Assembly (NCBI GenBank): GCA_015039365.1
Contig: WION01000084.1
Location: 116,643 to 180,642 of the forward strand
Direction of reading: 5' to 3'
Source of the DNA: Amanita rubescens
Taxonomy: Eukaryota > Basidiomycota > Agaricomycetes > Agaricales > Amanitaceae
Length of the DNA stretch: 64,000 bases
In this document: positions 1 through 9,309 of the stretch, piece by piece
How the letters are laid out: the number at the start of each line of letters is the position of its first letter
How positions within the stretch are numbered: position 1 is the first letter of the stretch
Program-made: the position numbers and the translations under genes
The notes under the pieces: model-generated
The model's database searches: none
What the model was told of the DNA's origin: nothing
What the model saw: only the letters and a program-made list of their open reading frames with translations

Positions 1-197
1 GGACATCATGTCGGATGACGAGCAAGCGAGCGGCGATGTGGGTCCTGGCAATATCGACGGCGGGGCCCATAACCTGACGAAGAAGACAGGTCTACGCGAG
101 AGCGTGTCCACAGCATGAGCAGGTGCAATAGCTTACCTATTGCGATATGATCTTAGCACTACCCTTCGGCGTAGTAGTGATAGTAAGAGGAAGAGAA

Positions 198-480
198 TGG
201 ATTGTCCTATTCTACGATATAGGACAGGTTTATATACTAAGAGAGAACAAATATGTATCTACATATGTGTAAGCGTATAGTATAGATGAGAAGATATGGC
301 GTGCTAAGCACACCATAAGGTGCGATCATGAGTCTATCATGATGTCACCATGATATCATAATGAATTCATTATGATGTCATCTCTATGTCATACATAAAG
401 GATGACGCGAGCGATATGAGTAATACTGATTGTAGTCAATCAGTAGTTAATCATTCTATAAATATAATTCTATATTTAAC
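198..480. mobile_element. Possible 3' LTR of a decayed LTR retrotransposon
   Basis: The stretch begins with TG directly after a purine-rich run (178-197, resembling a polypurine tract) and ends TTTAACA, which fits copia-type LTR ends. It is dense in short inverted repeats, and the text GGCGTGCTAAG near 299 also occurs (inverted) in the well-supported solo LTR at 12757-13109. No partner LTR, target duplication or recognisable polyprotein is visible upstream; positions 1-197 carry only a short open frame of unknown nature. This is an inference from end motifs and shared text only. Confidence 0.3.
355..376. repeat. Perfect 22-base palindrome centred on an EcoRI-like site
   Basis: The two 11-base halves are exact reverse complements around GAATTC. 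It sits among other short inverted repeats (for example ACTGATTG with CAATCAGT at 427-446) inside the LTR-like segment. Directly seen; the function is unknown. Confidence 0.85.
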
Positions 481-1039
481 AGTATTTACGTATTCTCGTC
501 CTCCTTTTCACCCACCCCCCTCTCCCTTTTAGGTCTGGGCAGCAAGCCCTTGCCGCTGCGCTTATCCTCCCGTTGGCACGGGTCCGGCCCGACTTCTGAG
601 CCGTTTTGGGCCTTACCGCTTTCAGGCATTTCCCTCAACGCGATTCCCGCTTTCAGCATCCCCAAAAGGAAATGCCACGTGAAAGCCCACGGCCCCCGGC
701 TCACCCCCCAAACCAAAGCAAAATGAATAAACATTTAACTTTGGAAAAGGTTTAAAAACACACAACCGTTTGGCGATAGATTCATTTACATATAATCTTG
801 AGCCTCCCTCACTGTTAATCGACATAAGCCCGACAAAGAACTTATTAGCTGGCGTGACACGTGTCACATGATATATCCGCGATGTATCGACTTACGTTCT
901 TTGACTGGCACATCGACCCACAAATATTCTTGAAACACAATCGATATCGCTCAGATTCTTAGTTGCGCAATAAAGGACGAGGACTCCCCGTGATTTGGCT
1001 ACAAGGATTGCTGGCGTTATTTTATGAAGAATGACAGGA
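481..1039. other. No gene recognised
   Basis: Short open frames exist on the minus strand (486-867), but they show no recognisable domain, paralogue in the window or plausible splice pattern. I see nothing supportable here. Confidence 0.5.
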
Positions 1040-2357
1040 ACTGGGGAACGGTACTGAGGAACACAGTGACATATGACACCATGCTTGGGATACTACGTCG
1101 GAGGACGATTTCCCTTGGGAAGGTTGTTCCGACCCCCAATACTGTGCTTACGAATCGGTTCAAGGCTAGGTCGCAAGCCAGTCACGGGAGACCCTCTAGG
1201 CGCCTGGTCTCAACTTCATCTTTCTGAATTGCCCGGGGACAGGGAGAATAGAGGACAACTCAACGCGATTAAAGACAAGGCAAAGTCTAAAGCGCATGCA
1301 CGGGACATGCTGCAGCGGGTCTGTTTATGCATCCTGTTATTCCACTTTGACTTATTATTACATGCACGCCCGACAGATATGAGCATAAATGATTAAGTGC
1401 GACGCCACTTATTTCCGGGAACTATGAAGTTGTGTTCATCCGGAGCCGCCGAGACCAGACGAAGCCTCACAGTATTGGGAAAGAGATACCCGGAAGAACA
1501 GGCTACTACCAGGTCTACATCGGACTATATATCAGCAATCCGGGATGTGATAATCCGCGCCCGGCAGCTGAAAGAGTTTGGAGGGGCTGAAGATATACTT
1601 CCTGAGACGTGGACGAGACCATACGATGGTAGTGGTAAATGGAAACCTGTAAGTTATTTTTCCTTAATATAATGTCTGTTGCCTTACGTGCTATGTAGGC
1701 TCCAACCCCAGAGCTTTCGCTTCCCGCCGTGATGTCTGTGATATATAGATATATAGAACTCTGTTTAGCGCTCGCCAGGAATGAATCAAGAAGCTTCCAC
1801 TACACCGAAGGAAGCATGCCGCCGCTCTCCTCACCACTGGTGCAAAAAAGAAATCCTCCTTTGAAACCAGTGGTCACACTACCCGAAACGAATTGACCGA
1901 AACTCTTATCATTAACGACGACGCATATCAATTGTATTCTGTGATCGTTAAGGTTGCTAGCACAAAGCGCGAAAGTGAAAGATTATACCAGGAGTATTCG
2001 AAACATATGCTTTTTCGAAAGAATGGATGCGAAAGCAGAATGTCATGATTCCGAAAACCTACGGCCTAAAAGGACGGAAAATGGCAATCAGGCAATCAAG
2101 AATCTATCCTGCTCATTGAACATGTCGGAAAGCCAGTGGCGTGCATCAGCGATCTTATATCGTATCAAAAGTACGTTACTTTTAACTACTGCTCTTACCT
2201 TGGAAATAAATATCGTAAAGGACCGTCCTTCAGCAGACTTCAAGCTATCTACGATAAAGGCTCAGTTCACGGGGATCTCTCTCGTCGCAAGATTGTTATG
2301 AAGGAAGGTCGAAAGAGGAATGGAAGTAACCTGAAGGAAGGCGTGCGCAGTAGATGA
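1040..2357 (+). pseudogene. Decayed family II FunK1-like (pseudokinase) gene, 5' truncated
   Basis: Across frames it reproduces the second half of the family II gene at 37478-39998. It begins at the segment corresponding to TMLGIL..FPW (about 1078), then shows the GRKP.TGDP motif (about 1165-1195), the central domain (about 1400-1640, ending near ETWTRPYD), and the kinase-like tail with VHGDLSRRKI (about 2265-2295). The reading frame breaks repeatedly, the N-terminal third is missing, and the text stops just after the NGSNLKE motif. It is closest to the copy at 37478. It is a duplicated and degraded member and very unlikely to make a full protein. Confidence 0.8.
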
Positions 2358-2800
2358 TTTATAGATTTTGACCGCGTAGTAAAATAAGCCTGCTCACATT
2401 CTAAAGATTCGCTTCCATCGCCTCCTTCGCCCTTACGTAGTTTTTCTTTACCGATGTCATGTAGCATACGAAAGAGCAACAGCCAGCATCGTTCTCTCAT
2501 CGGTTTCTAGATCCGTGACAGCTTCCCTTTCTGACTTCCAAGGCAGACGCCGGGCGATGTTTGTGGGTCCATGGGTAATTTGTTAGTTGTTTGCCCAAGT
2601 ATAAGTAGCCAAGTCATGGTATTGTTCTTGAAAGTTGAAACGTTGACGTTGACATTATTGGGCCTTATTGAGTCGATGATGTTTTGATGCCCGTTGACGT
2701 TGATGCATTGATGCGCATCAATAACTAGAACACTGATGTGCTGTGACGTATCTGCCCAAGTTTAGGAGGCCGACTCGTTTTGAAGCGGTTGCGGGGAATG
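2350..2800 (+). repeat. FunK1 family II downstream-flank repeat, copy 1
   Basis: This non-coding block follows the family II relic. It is recognisable by shared text such as TAAAATAAGCCTGCTCACAT, GTTTGTGGGTCCATGGGTA and GTTGAAACGTTGAC. Parts recur at about 8480-9105, 15155-15930, 29210-29560 and 40225-40490, mostly just downstream of FunK1-like genes. It looks like the 3' flank of the family II gene copied with it by segmental duplication. Confidence 0.75.
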
Positions 2801-2917
2801 CAGCTCACTGACACACTGTAGAGGCAGTAGAGAACTTACAAAGACCACTGAATAATTTCACAATCTACAAATACATCATCGGCCTATTCAGTAGTCTAAC
2901 AACAACACCGCGATCAA

Positions 2918-3591
2918 CTACACGCGCGACCAGTGTGGCTTGTCCTTCGCATATCTAATTATGGTCTCATCATCGGTCATTTCAAATACGTAAGGATCGG
3001 AGACAGTCTCGTCGATGATGGTGTCGGTTATCAAATGCTGGTGCCAGAAGATGGAGAATTTCCTGATCGGGGTAAGCTCGCTCGTCATATCAGTCAGAAT
3101 TTGGGGCGATAGGAAGAGAGAATTGTAAGTCTCGGTGATGGGGTCGAAGCTCCTGACCCCCACGCGGGCATCCTCCTTCCAATCATTTCGGACTGAGAGT
3201 GGCTTGCTCTGGTCCCCCTCACCAACGGCTTTGCCGGCACCATGAGTGTCAAACGTGACCTTCTGGCCTAATTTAATGTCGACGAATTTGGTGCCAGACG
3301 AGACTTTGACGCCCGCCTACATAATAAATGCACATCTTAGCGAGGGAATCGATGACTGAATAGGTGCAGACTGACCTTGTACGACGTCGTTTCGAAGACT
3401 TGATACTTGTCCTCCCACTCGAGTGCCACCTCGGGCGCGAGACTCTTGGTAGGAACCATAGAGAAGACGACATTTCCTTTGAGCACTTTTGTGCCAACCT
3501 TCACGTCCCTCGTGAGGCAGAGATTGAAATCACTGCCCATGAGTGTCGCTAACGCGTCTCCGTCAACGAGAACTTTGATCTTCGACGTCAT
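2918..3591 (-). CDS. Family III small protein, copy A (unknown function)
   Basis: A two-exon gene. The first exon runs from ATG at 3591 and ends after WEDKYQVFETTSYK; an intron of about 60 bases (GTCAGTCT..TAG, about 3377-3316) follows, and exon 2 ends at 2918. The product is about 199 residues with no signal peptide and no membrane segment. Conserved landmarks against the two other copies are NLCLTRDV, GNVVF..VP, WEDKYQVFET, DIKLGQ, ARVGVR.F.P, SLFLS..ILTDMT, FWHQ and the C-terminal KPHW. I chose this ATG because the internal copies align from here and not from the longer open frame. I do not recognise the family; alternating hydrophobic and polar stretches suggest a beta-rich soluble fold, which is inference. 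Linkage to an aegerolysin and FunK1 genes suggests fast-evolving accessory content. Confidence 0.75.
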
Positions 3592-3725
3592 CTGGATAAC
3601 ATAGAAAGGGTGGTGAGCGAATGGGCAGTATCGAAGACAAGCAGCTGGCATACAATGCTTAGAGTAGAGAGTGCAAACTGTTGGGTTGGTTGTTGGTTGG
3701 TTGGATCCCTTCGGATTGAAGCTGC

Positions 3726-3731
3726 TTTATA
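3726..3731 (-). promoter_or_regulatory. TATA box of family III copy A
   Basis: TATAAA on the minus strand in the context GCTATAAAG, 135 bases upstream of the chosen ATG. The same box in the same context lies 144 bases upstream of copy C, so the promoter was duplicated with the gene. Confidence 0.5.
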
Positions 3732-4379
3732 GCTTTTCATTCGAACATCCGGAAATTCAGACGCCGCACAACGTCCAATCCATAAAGCTTGATACATCAA
3801 GCGTGCCAGTGAGGGTTGCATGTTGTCCCAATACCACTGTGGCCAGGTGACATATCGGACTCTCACTGTGGGATTTTTTCGCCGCTAAATGAACACTTTT
3901 CGATTGGCCCATTCGATTGAGAAGTTCCAGATAACGAGAAGGAGGAGGTACCCCAGAATCCTAACACATATCCGACATACTCTGATGCTCACATATCTGA
4001 ATGTATTGTTTCTCTACCGGAGCTCACGAATCTCATCAATCTAGGCAGTGCTAGTACTAGGCTACATCAGAACTTCATTAATGTCAGGCGGCCTGTCAGG
4101 ACTCACATCCTCCAAATCGATATATAGAAATGCTTCTATAGTCGTGGGATTTCTCAGAGGCTGTTGCTTATACGATGATCTAGAAGATAAACACAGTCAC
4201 TTCAAGTTTTACCCACCCCAAATTCGCGCATATGTGACAATAGGGTGAAGCTCGATGACTAGCGTGAATCTGTGTAAGGGCAGCCCACTACTCCGAGTTC
4301 AGTCCAACGCACATATCTATAATCATCTCTGATGATATAGCAATAAGAAGGAGTATTTTGTCACTGTCTTTCTGCCTTG

Positions 4380-4685
4380 TGCGTTGGAATATGCTAGCAA
4401 TCGATTAATCACGGAGTGAGTTATTTAAGTCGGATTGATCCGACTTTCCATATCCGGTTGTGCTTCCTGGCGGAAATTAATTTTCCGTTGACATCTTGCT
4501 CGTATAGCCGGATACATCAGTCGTTTACCGTACACGACTGAAGCGAGTTACACTTATATTATAGCTGTTTCCGTATGTTTACTTACTTGTACTAGCTCGT
4601 TACGCGTCACTACTTCTATAGGTAGCTAGTACACATTACAGTCGTTTGCTGCACGACTGAGCGCTGAGCCTTACTTAGTCTTACA
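4380..4685 (+). repeat. 5' LTR of the copia relic
   Basis: Starts near TGCGTTGGAATAT and ends TCTTACA. Aligned text with the 3' LTR includes GGAGTGAGTTATTT, TTGTGCT.CCTGG and TTTACCGTACAC. It contains three inverted repeats: 4427-4446 (a near-perfect palindrome around TTGA), 4518-4540 and 4639-4659 (both CAGTCG..CGACTG). Confidence 0.8.
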
Positions 4686-4737
4686 GGTTATGGGCCCCGC
4701 GCCCATTGCGTGGAGAGATCAATACAGCAATTGAAAT

Positions 4738-5449
4738 ATGTCCCCTACAATCTCATTGGACAATCTTGTTACAGACGTCGAAAAGCTTGATGCGAATGGT
4801 AAAAACTGGGAGATGTTCTATGGTCGGTTCTACCCTGATGGAACCCAATGCGAAAGGGAGTACATATCGAAGACGCGGGAAATCCGAAAACGGGCGTGTG
4901 TTGGAATTGCGGGGGTCGAGGGCACAACAGTGGTGCCTGCCCCAGTCCAAATACGGTGCTAGCGATGAGGAAGGTTCTGTTGGAACCGAACAAGCGGGAT
5001 CTGATGAGAGCGAAAGGGACGCACCTGGCGGTTCCCATTCAGGCTCTACTACTAGCTCCGAGTGGTTAAAGTCGAGATCGAGGGATCCGGACATGAGCGC
5101 TGGACCATTGGAAGAAGGTTCGAATGACGCTGGTGTGATGTCTGCATTAGCTATCGCAGCTATCACCGAATTATACACGTACAAGGCTATTGACGGGTCG
5201 ATGGGCCTGATTTTGTGCAGGTCTTGACGGAAATTGGAATGTGATGATCTGGACGTGGAAGACGTTGCTGGTGACGTAGTTTTCCCATCGAATTCATCTT
5301 TACCACCATACGTGCATTTGGATGTATTCAATGAAGAACGACCTAATTTGGAAGCGGTCGTTATCCCCGCTGAACCAGAAACTGAAGAGGTCGTCGTACC
5401 TGAAGAACCATGTGGCTTAATGACTCGAGCGCGAGTCATCATATGTTGA
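4738..5449 (+). pseudogene. Degraded copia gag-pol remnant
   Basis: Frame 1 opens with MSPTISLDNLV and carries a gag-like N-terminus (LDANGKNWEMFYGRF). A frameshift moves to the frame with the zinc knuckle CWNCGGRGHNSGAC (4899-4940, C-x2-C-x4-H-x4-C). Another shift leads to SALAIAAITEL near 5140-5170 and then to an acidic stretch (about 5234-5449) ending in a TRAR motif, as found between integrase and reverse transcriptase. At least two frameshifts and stops are present. Gag would bind element RNA; here no intact product can be made. Confidence 0.7.
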
Positions 5450-5700
5450 TACCGGCGTTGAGAAGTCGTTGAAGCCATCTGAGGAGGTGAATGCCCTTGA
5501 GGGTTGGTTCAGTTTGGATGCCGACCGTTGGGATTCGCTTGATTATCAGTTGGGCTAACGAAGCTAGAGCGGGCGGTGATGTGGTCCTACGCAATCGATG
5601 AAGAATTCTTGAAGGACGCTGCGTGGGAACTTTGGTTTATTTTCTTGATGAAAACATTTCGTGGCATTTTTCAAGTTGCCTTGGACACTCTCGTGATAGA

Positions 5701-5726
5701 GGGGGGGGGGGGGGGGGGGGGGGGGG
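5701..5726 (+). repeat. Homopolymer of 26 G residues at the polypurine tract position
   Basis: An uninterrupted run of 26 G lies directly before the 3' LTR start (TTGGAATAT). In copia elements a purine tract at this site primes plus-strand synthesis. A pure G tract this long looks like later expansion of a G-rich polypurine tract; its length may also be affected by assembly error. Confidence 0.9.
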
Positions 5727-5929
5727 TTGGAATATACGGAGTGAGTTATTTGGTGTTCTGCGAGCATATGGCGCTTTAGCGCATGCGCGGGAAAGTTGGA
5801 TTGATCTGACTTTCCGTATTCGGTTGTGCTGCCTGGTGGGGATTAATTAACTCAGTAGATATAGTATATAGTTAATTTCCGGATGACATCGTGGCTCGCT
5901 CGTATACACCTCAGTCCTTTACCGTACAC
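5725..5929 (+). repeat. Truncated 3' LTR of the copia relic
   Basis: Aligns with 4383-4543 of the 5' LTR with about 35 extra bases around 5755-5785 and a short insertion near 5850. The match stops after ACCGTACAC, so roughly the last 140 bases of the LTR are missing. Confidence 0.75.
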
Positions 5930-6414
5930 TTCTACATTGTGACCTTCCTCTCCCATCTGTTGTCCGAGCATGGGTCATGCACAGTGGGTTGTTTTCACCA
6001 TCATCAACTTGGCGATGTGGGCCACCGCTTTGCGTGGCATGTCCGAGGCCATCTTTTTTTGGCTATAATAATACTGCAGGGTCTGGGGCATTATGGATCA
6101 GGGTGGGGCAAGATACCTGACCAGCTCTGGAAGGCTGGCTCAGGACACGGCGCGCGCTGACCGCTTTGTCAGCGTGCTCCAGCAGCGCACCCGAACTGTT
6201 AGCTCACAGCACAGTTGCAACCTGTGTGCAACTGGTTGAACAACTGCTCAGTATGTAAAATGCATTATATTGATACTACTACTACTACTACTACTACTGA
6301 GCGAGCTGTTTTTCGTTGTGGGTGTACCTTGACCGGCTCACGGCTGTGCTCTATTTGTCAGTGTTTGGCGTGACGCGGCTCGGCAATCGCCGCAACTTAA
6401 CTGCGTAACATTGA
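5930..6414. other. No gene recognised; contains an (ACT)8 microsatellite
   Basis: No paralogue or domain is visible. Positions 6275-6298 are eight perfect ACT repeats. The short plus-strand frame at 5891-6160 begins inside the LTR and looks incidental. Confidence 0.5.
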
Positions 6415-6955
6415 CCATCGATTTACGACAAAACCGATACCTACGTTTCACTTCGGCCTCGGAACCGGAGCAACTTCGTCACCAGCACCTTGGTTATTAA
6501 AAACCTCCGTACGGAGTTTGGCAAGATCCATGAGAATGGTAACTGGAGCTATATAATTTTTTCGCATACATCACTAATGTATATACTCAGGTAATATGGA
6601 CAAGGAGATTGGTGTAGGGGCGATTGAAGGAAAGGAAATTGGTGTTGAACAGGAGTTCACATTCAGTTCCTCTGGTCGAGAGTATTCTGATACTGGCACG
6701 GAGGGCTCATTCGACATCTACCTAAAGGGCAAAGGAAAACTGTGTCATTGTTACTGGGACTGTCCATACTGGCGGCCCACGAATACTTGGAAGATTAGCG
6801 GTGCGAACCTATGTATTTCGACTTTCTCCGCAAAATTGTCTCATTGACGTTATAATCTCTTAGAATATCACCCTGATTGGGTCATTCAAACTGACGGAGC
6901 GTCGACGACTGGTGCATTAGGTGATATCACCATCAAGGCTACTGAGGGGCGCTGA
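6415..6955 (+). CDS. Aegerolysin-family protein, start codon not visible
   Basis: Three exons: open frame to 6538 (GT donor at 6539), 6591-6800, and 6864-6955 ending in TGA. The spliced frame carries the family hallmarks in order: an N-terminal STLVIKNL beta strand, an acidic glycine-containing middle, G-T-E-G-S-F-D, a YWDCP core followed by TNTW, and a C-terminal GALGDITIK strand. Aegerolysins are small beta-sandwich proteins that bind membrane lipids (sphingomyelin/cholesterol or ceramide phosphoethanolamine), often acting with a MACPF partner as a two-part pore former. No MACPF gene is visible in this window. The upstream frame is open to a TGA at 6412-6414 but contains no ATG, so either a small 5' exon lies further upstream or the gene is truncated. 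Confidence 0.75.
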
Positions 6956-7109
6956 GTTGAGTCCGTATTTTAGAGTAGTACGTAGGCATTTTACAGTTCT
7001 GTTGTTGTCTCTGGTCTTACTTTTTCTACGCTATCTTGAAGAAATACGATTGCATGACATTCCATCACATTTGAATATTTGGATGGGTCGTGTGCATGAG
7101 TGATGAATC

Positions 7110-7215
7110 GATGAGGTGCGGCCCGCCCGCGTACACCGTCGTTTCGAGGACTTGATACTTGTCCTCCCACTCGAGTCCCACCGTGGACGGCGCGAGGTTC
7201 TTGGAAGAAAGTTGT
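7110..7215 (-). pseudogene. Family III relic (exon 1 fragment)
   Basis: The reverse complement repeats the family III exon 1 end (LEWEDKYQV.ET region) and matches about 3370-3460, but is cut at both ends. It lies about 310 bases upstream of the intact copy B on the opposite strand. A clear dead fragment. Confidence 0.7.
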
Positions 7216-7526
7216 GCCTTCTACGCGAAGATGCCATGGCGTCCCTGGTCATGGTCATGGGGTACAAAATTTCAAAATTTCGATGTGGAACTCATCAGGA
7301 TGCCGTCATAACTGACCGTGACAGCGATTAATGGGATAGCGCCCTGAGTCCTAGGTTGTATGAAATGGAAGCGAAGGCCAGATGACTGCGTGGAACTGAA
7401 GTTTGAATCGGGATCAGCAAACAATTCACAAGCTTATCAGATCTCTCGCCATGGGTGATTATTTATTTCTTTGGAGAAGTCAATCCATCTGAAGCGTTCG
7501 TCCACAGACCCGATCCTGTGACCATT
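7216..7526. other. Intergenic, upstream of family III copy B
   Basis: No further gene is seen. The frame continuing upstream of 7527 has no counterpart in the other family III copies and is taken as leader. Confidence 0.4.
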
Positions 7527-8207
7527 ATGTCGACCGTCGTCCAAGTCGTCATCCAAAAGGAGGCCTTGGAGACCCTCATCGGCAGTGAATTCAATCTCTG
7601 CATAGTTAGGATGGTGGAGGTTGGTGATGTGGAGTACAAAGGAAACGTTGTCTTTGCTATGGTTCCCTTCAAGGACCTACGCCGTGGCGTGACCCTCCAA
7701 TGGGAGGACAAGTACCAAGTCTTCGAAACGACGTCGTATAAGGTCAGTCTCCACCTATTCGCTCACCGATCGATCCGGAAGGTGATCATTATGTAGGTGG
7801 GCTCGAAAGTCACGGCTGGCACCGAAACTGCCGACATTAAACTGGGCCAGCAGGCCACATTCGATGTTATAGGTGGAGCCGATGTCACTGGTGGAGAGGA
7901 CGTAAAACAGCCACTCCACGTCAGGAATGACTGGAAGGAAGGCGCACGTGTGGGGGTCAGGAACTTCGACCCCACCGACGAATCCTACCATTCCCTTTTC
8001 CTATCCCCAGAAATTCTCACTGACATGACGGTCAAACTTACCCCGACTAACAAATTCGCCGTCTTCTGGCACCAGCAGTTGGTAACGGACACCATAACCG
8101 ACTTGAACACTATCGCCGACCCTTTCGTTTTCGAAATCAACCATCGCAATATGGCTAAGCTCATATATGGCAAGGAGAAACCGCATTGGACGAAAGCTCC
8201 TCCCTAG
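7527..8207 (+). CDS. Family III small protein, copy B (unknown function)
   Basis: Two exons: 7527 to about 7742 (ending in TSYK) and about 7797 to 8207, split by a GTCAGTCT..TAG intron at the same place as in copies A and C. About 208 residues. It keeps NLCIVR, GNVVFAMVP, WEDKYQVFETTSYK, DIKLGQ, NDWKEGARVGVRNFDP, SLFLSPEILTDMT, FWHQ and KPHW. It is the most divergent intact copy (C-terminus extended to KAPP, two extra residues near DTITDLNTIADPF). The internal ATG at 7527 is chosen by alignment with the other copies. Family not recognised; cytosolic and beta-rich by inference. Confidence 0.75.
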
Positions 8208-8479
8208 AGCTAATGATGTCCCCTGTTCACAGGATCGATTAGCGGGAAATGGCATAGTACTTATATAATATTTTTTCCTTTGTGCAGTATACGTACTTTT
8301 ACAACTGAAAGCGAAGTGACCGTGTACTCATCGATGATGTACGTACGAATCCTGTCTTCTTTGACGCCCCTGCACAACGTAGGGTCCAAGGAAGCACTGA
8401 CAGTCGGCTTCATGGAGATGCGTGCGGCCAGCCTGAGAATAGGGACTTCCTGTCTTTTTGATCGCCGACCTGCGTTAGC

Positions 8480-9105
8480 CGACAGGCTGTTCTTGGAAGT
8501 AAAAGTTGAAACGTTGACGTTGACATTAATGAAATTTGAAATTGGGTTGGTGACGTTTTGATGCCCGTTGATGCATTGATGCATCATCATCAACTACAAC
8601 ACTGATAAATCGGGCACCTACGAGTTGGAGTAGTGGTAGCCGGAAAGTGCCACTGACGTGACGTATTTGAAATTCCCCAAGTTCAGGAGGCCGACTCATT
8701 TTGGAGCGGTTTCCTCGTTATTGTTTTTATGGCTATGCGTTCAAAAAGATAAATGTACCTGATTGAGATGATAGATCGAATCGGAGGGAATGTTTGGTCG
8801 CACCAAACAAACGCGTTGCCTTTCCGAGTTGAAACAGAACATCTCAGTCGAACTTGTACAAGTACGTACGTCTTTCCCCAACCATTTTATTGTACTAAAA
8901 TATACGTGGCTGTGAATCTAGGAATACTCAGTTCCCACTCCTTCACCAAGTCTTGTTGCAAAACGGTAATCACACAATAGAGACCGTGCCGCGCGCTCTT
9001 GCGTTGAAATGGACGTTGATAGTATCAAGTTTAAACGTTTTTTTGCGTTGGGAAAGTCAAGGAACCTTCTGAGAAAGCCAGCGTTAGCGCACTCGATCCA
9101 TGGAT
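8480..9105 (+). repeat. FunK1 downstream-flank repeat, copy 2
   Basis: Contains GTTGAAACGTTGACGTTGAC, TTTGGTCGCACCAAACAAAC, AACTTGTACAAGTACGTACG and GAGAAAGCCAGCGTTAG, all shared with 15155-15930 and partly with 2350-2800. Positions 8208-8480 carry nothing I can identify. The block lies just downstream of the family III gene and 200 bases past the end of the minus-strand FunK1 gene. Confidence 0.7.
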
Positions 9106-9309
9106 GGCGCTGGAGCAAGATTATTCGGTGGGCGTAGCGGCCAAACATGGATCAAGGCCAACTTTCGAAGACCACACCAGGCTCAGGCTTTCGAATCCCT
9201 GGATATGGTGTGGTACATTACTAACATATATTAATATATACATGCAACGTAGTTATATACGACATGGTATCTTGTGCCAGATAGAGCGGCAATAGAATAC
9301 GAACTTGAA

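Larger units (their letters stand above)
2862..4190. repeat. Segmental duplication of about 1.3 kb, copy A (partner 17773-19030)
   Basis: The block holds the family III gene, its promoter and upstream DNA, and matches 17773-19030 in the same orientation. Shared landmarks are the protein 3' end, the TATAAA box, CACTGTGGGATTTTTTCGC and ATTGTTTCTCTACCGGAG. The last ~55 bases (about 4132-4187) are inverted relative to the partner copy. The copies differ by many substitutions and some indels, so this is not a very recent event. Confidence 0.8.
4380..5929 (+). mobile_element. Internally deleted Ty1/copia-type LTR retrotransposon
   Basis: A 5' LTR (4380-4685) is followed by GGTTATGGGCCCC (primer-binding-site position), gag remnants with a CCHC knuckle, a short acidic stretch resembling an integrase-RT linker, a G-only tract in the polypurine position, and a truncated 3' LTR (5725-5929). 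The internal part is only about 1 kb, so protease, most of integrase, reverse transcriptase and RNase H are gone. Frameshifts break gag. The 3' LTR lacks the last ~140 bases. It is non-autonomous and dead. No target duplication can be shown because the 3' end is missing. Confidence 0.8.

Noticed and set aside
31..119. Short frame before the LTR-like tail as the end of a retroelement polyprotein
   Set aside because: No RNase H or integrase motif is visible in about 37 residues.
4753..5478. Long minus-strand open frame of 241 residues over the copia gag region
   Set aside because: It is antisense to recognisable gag and linker remnants and shows no domain; treated as a shadow.
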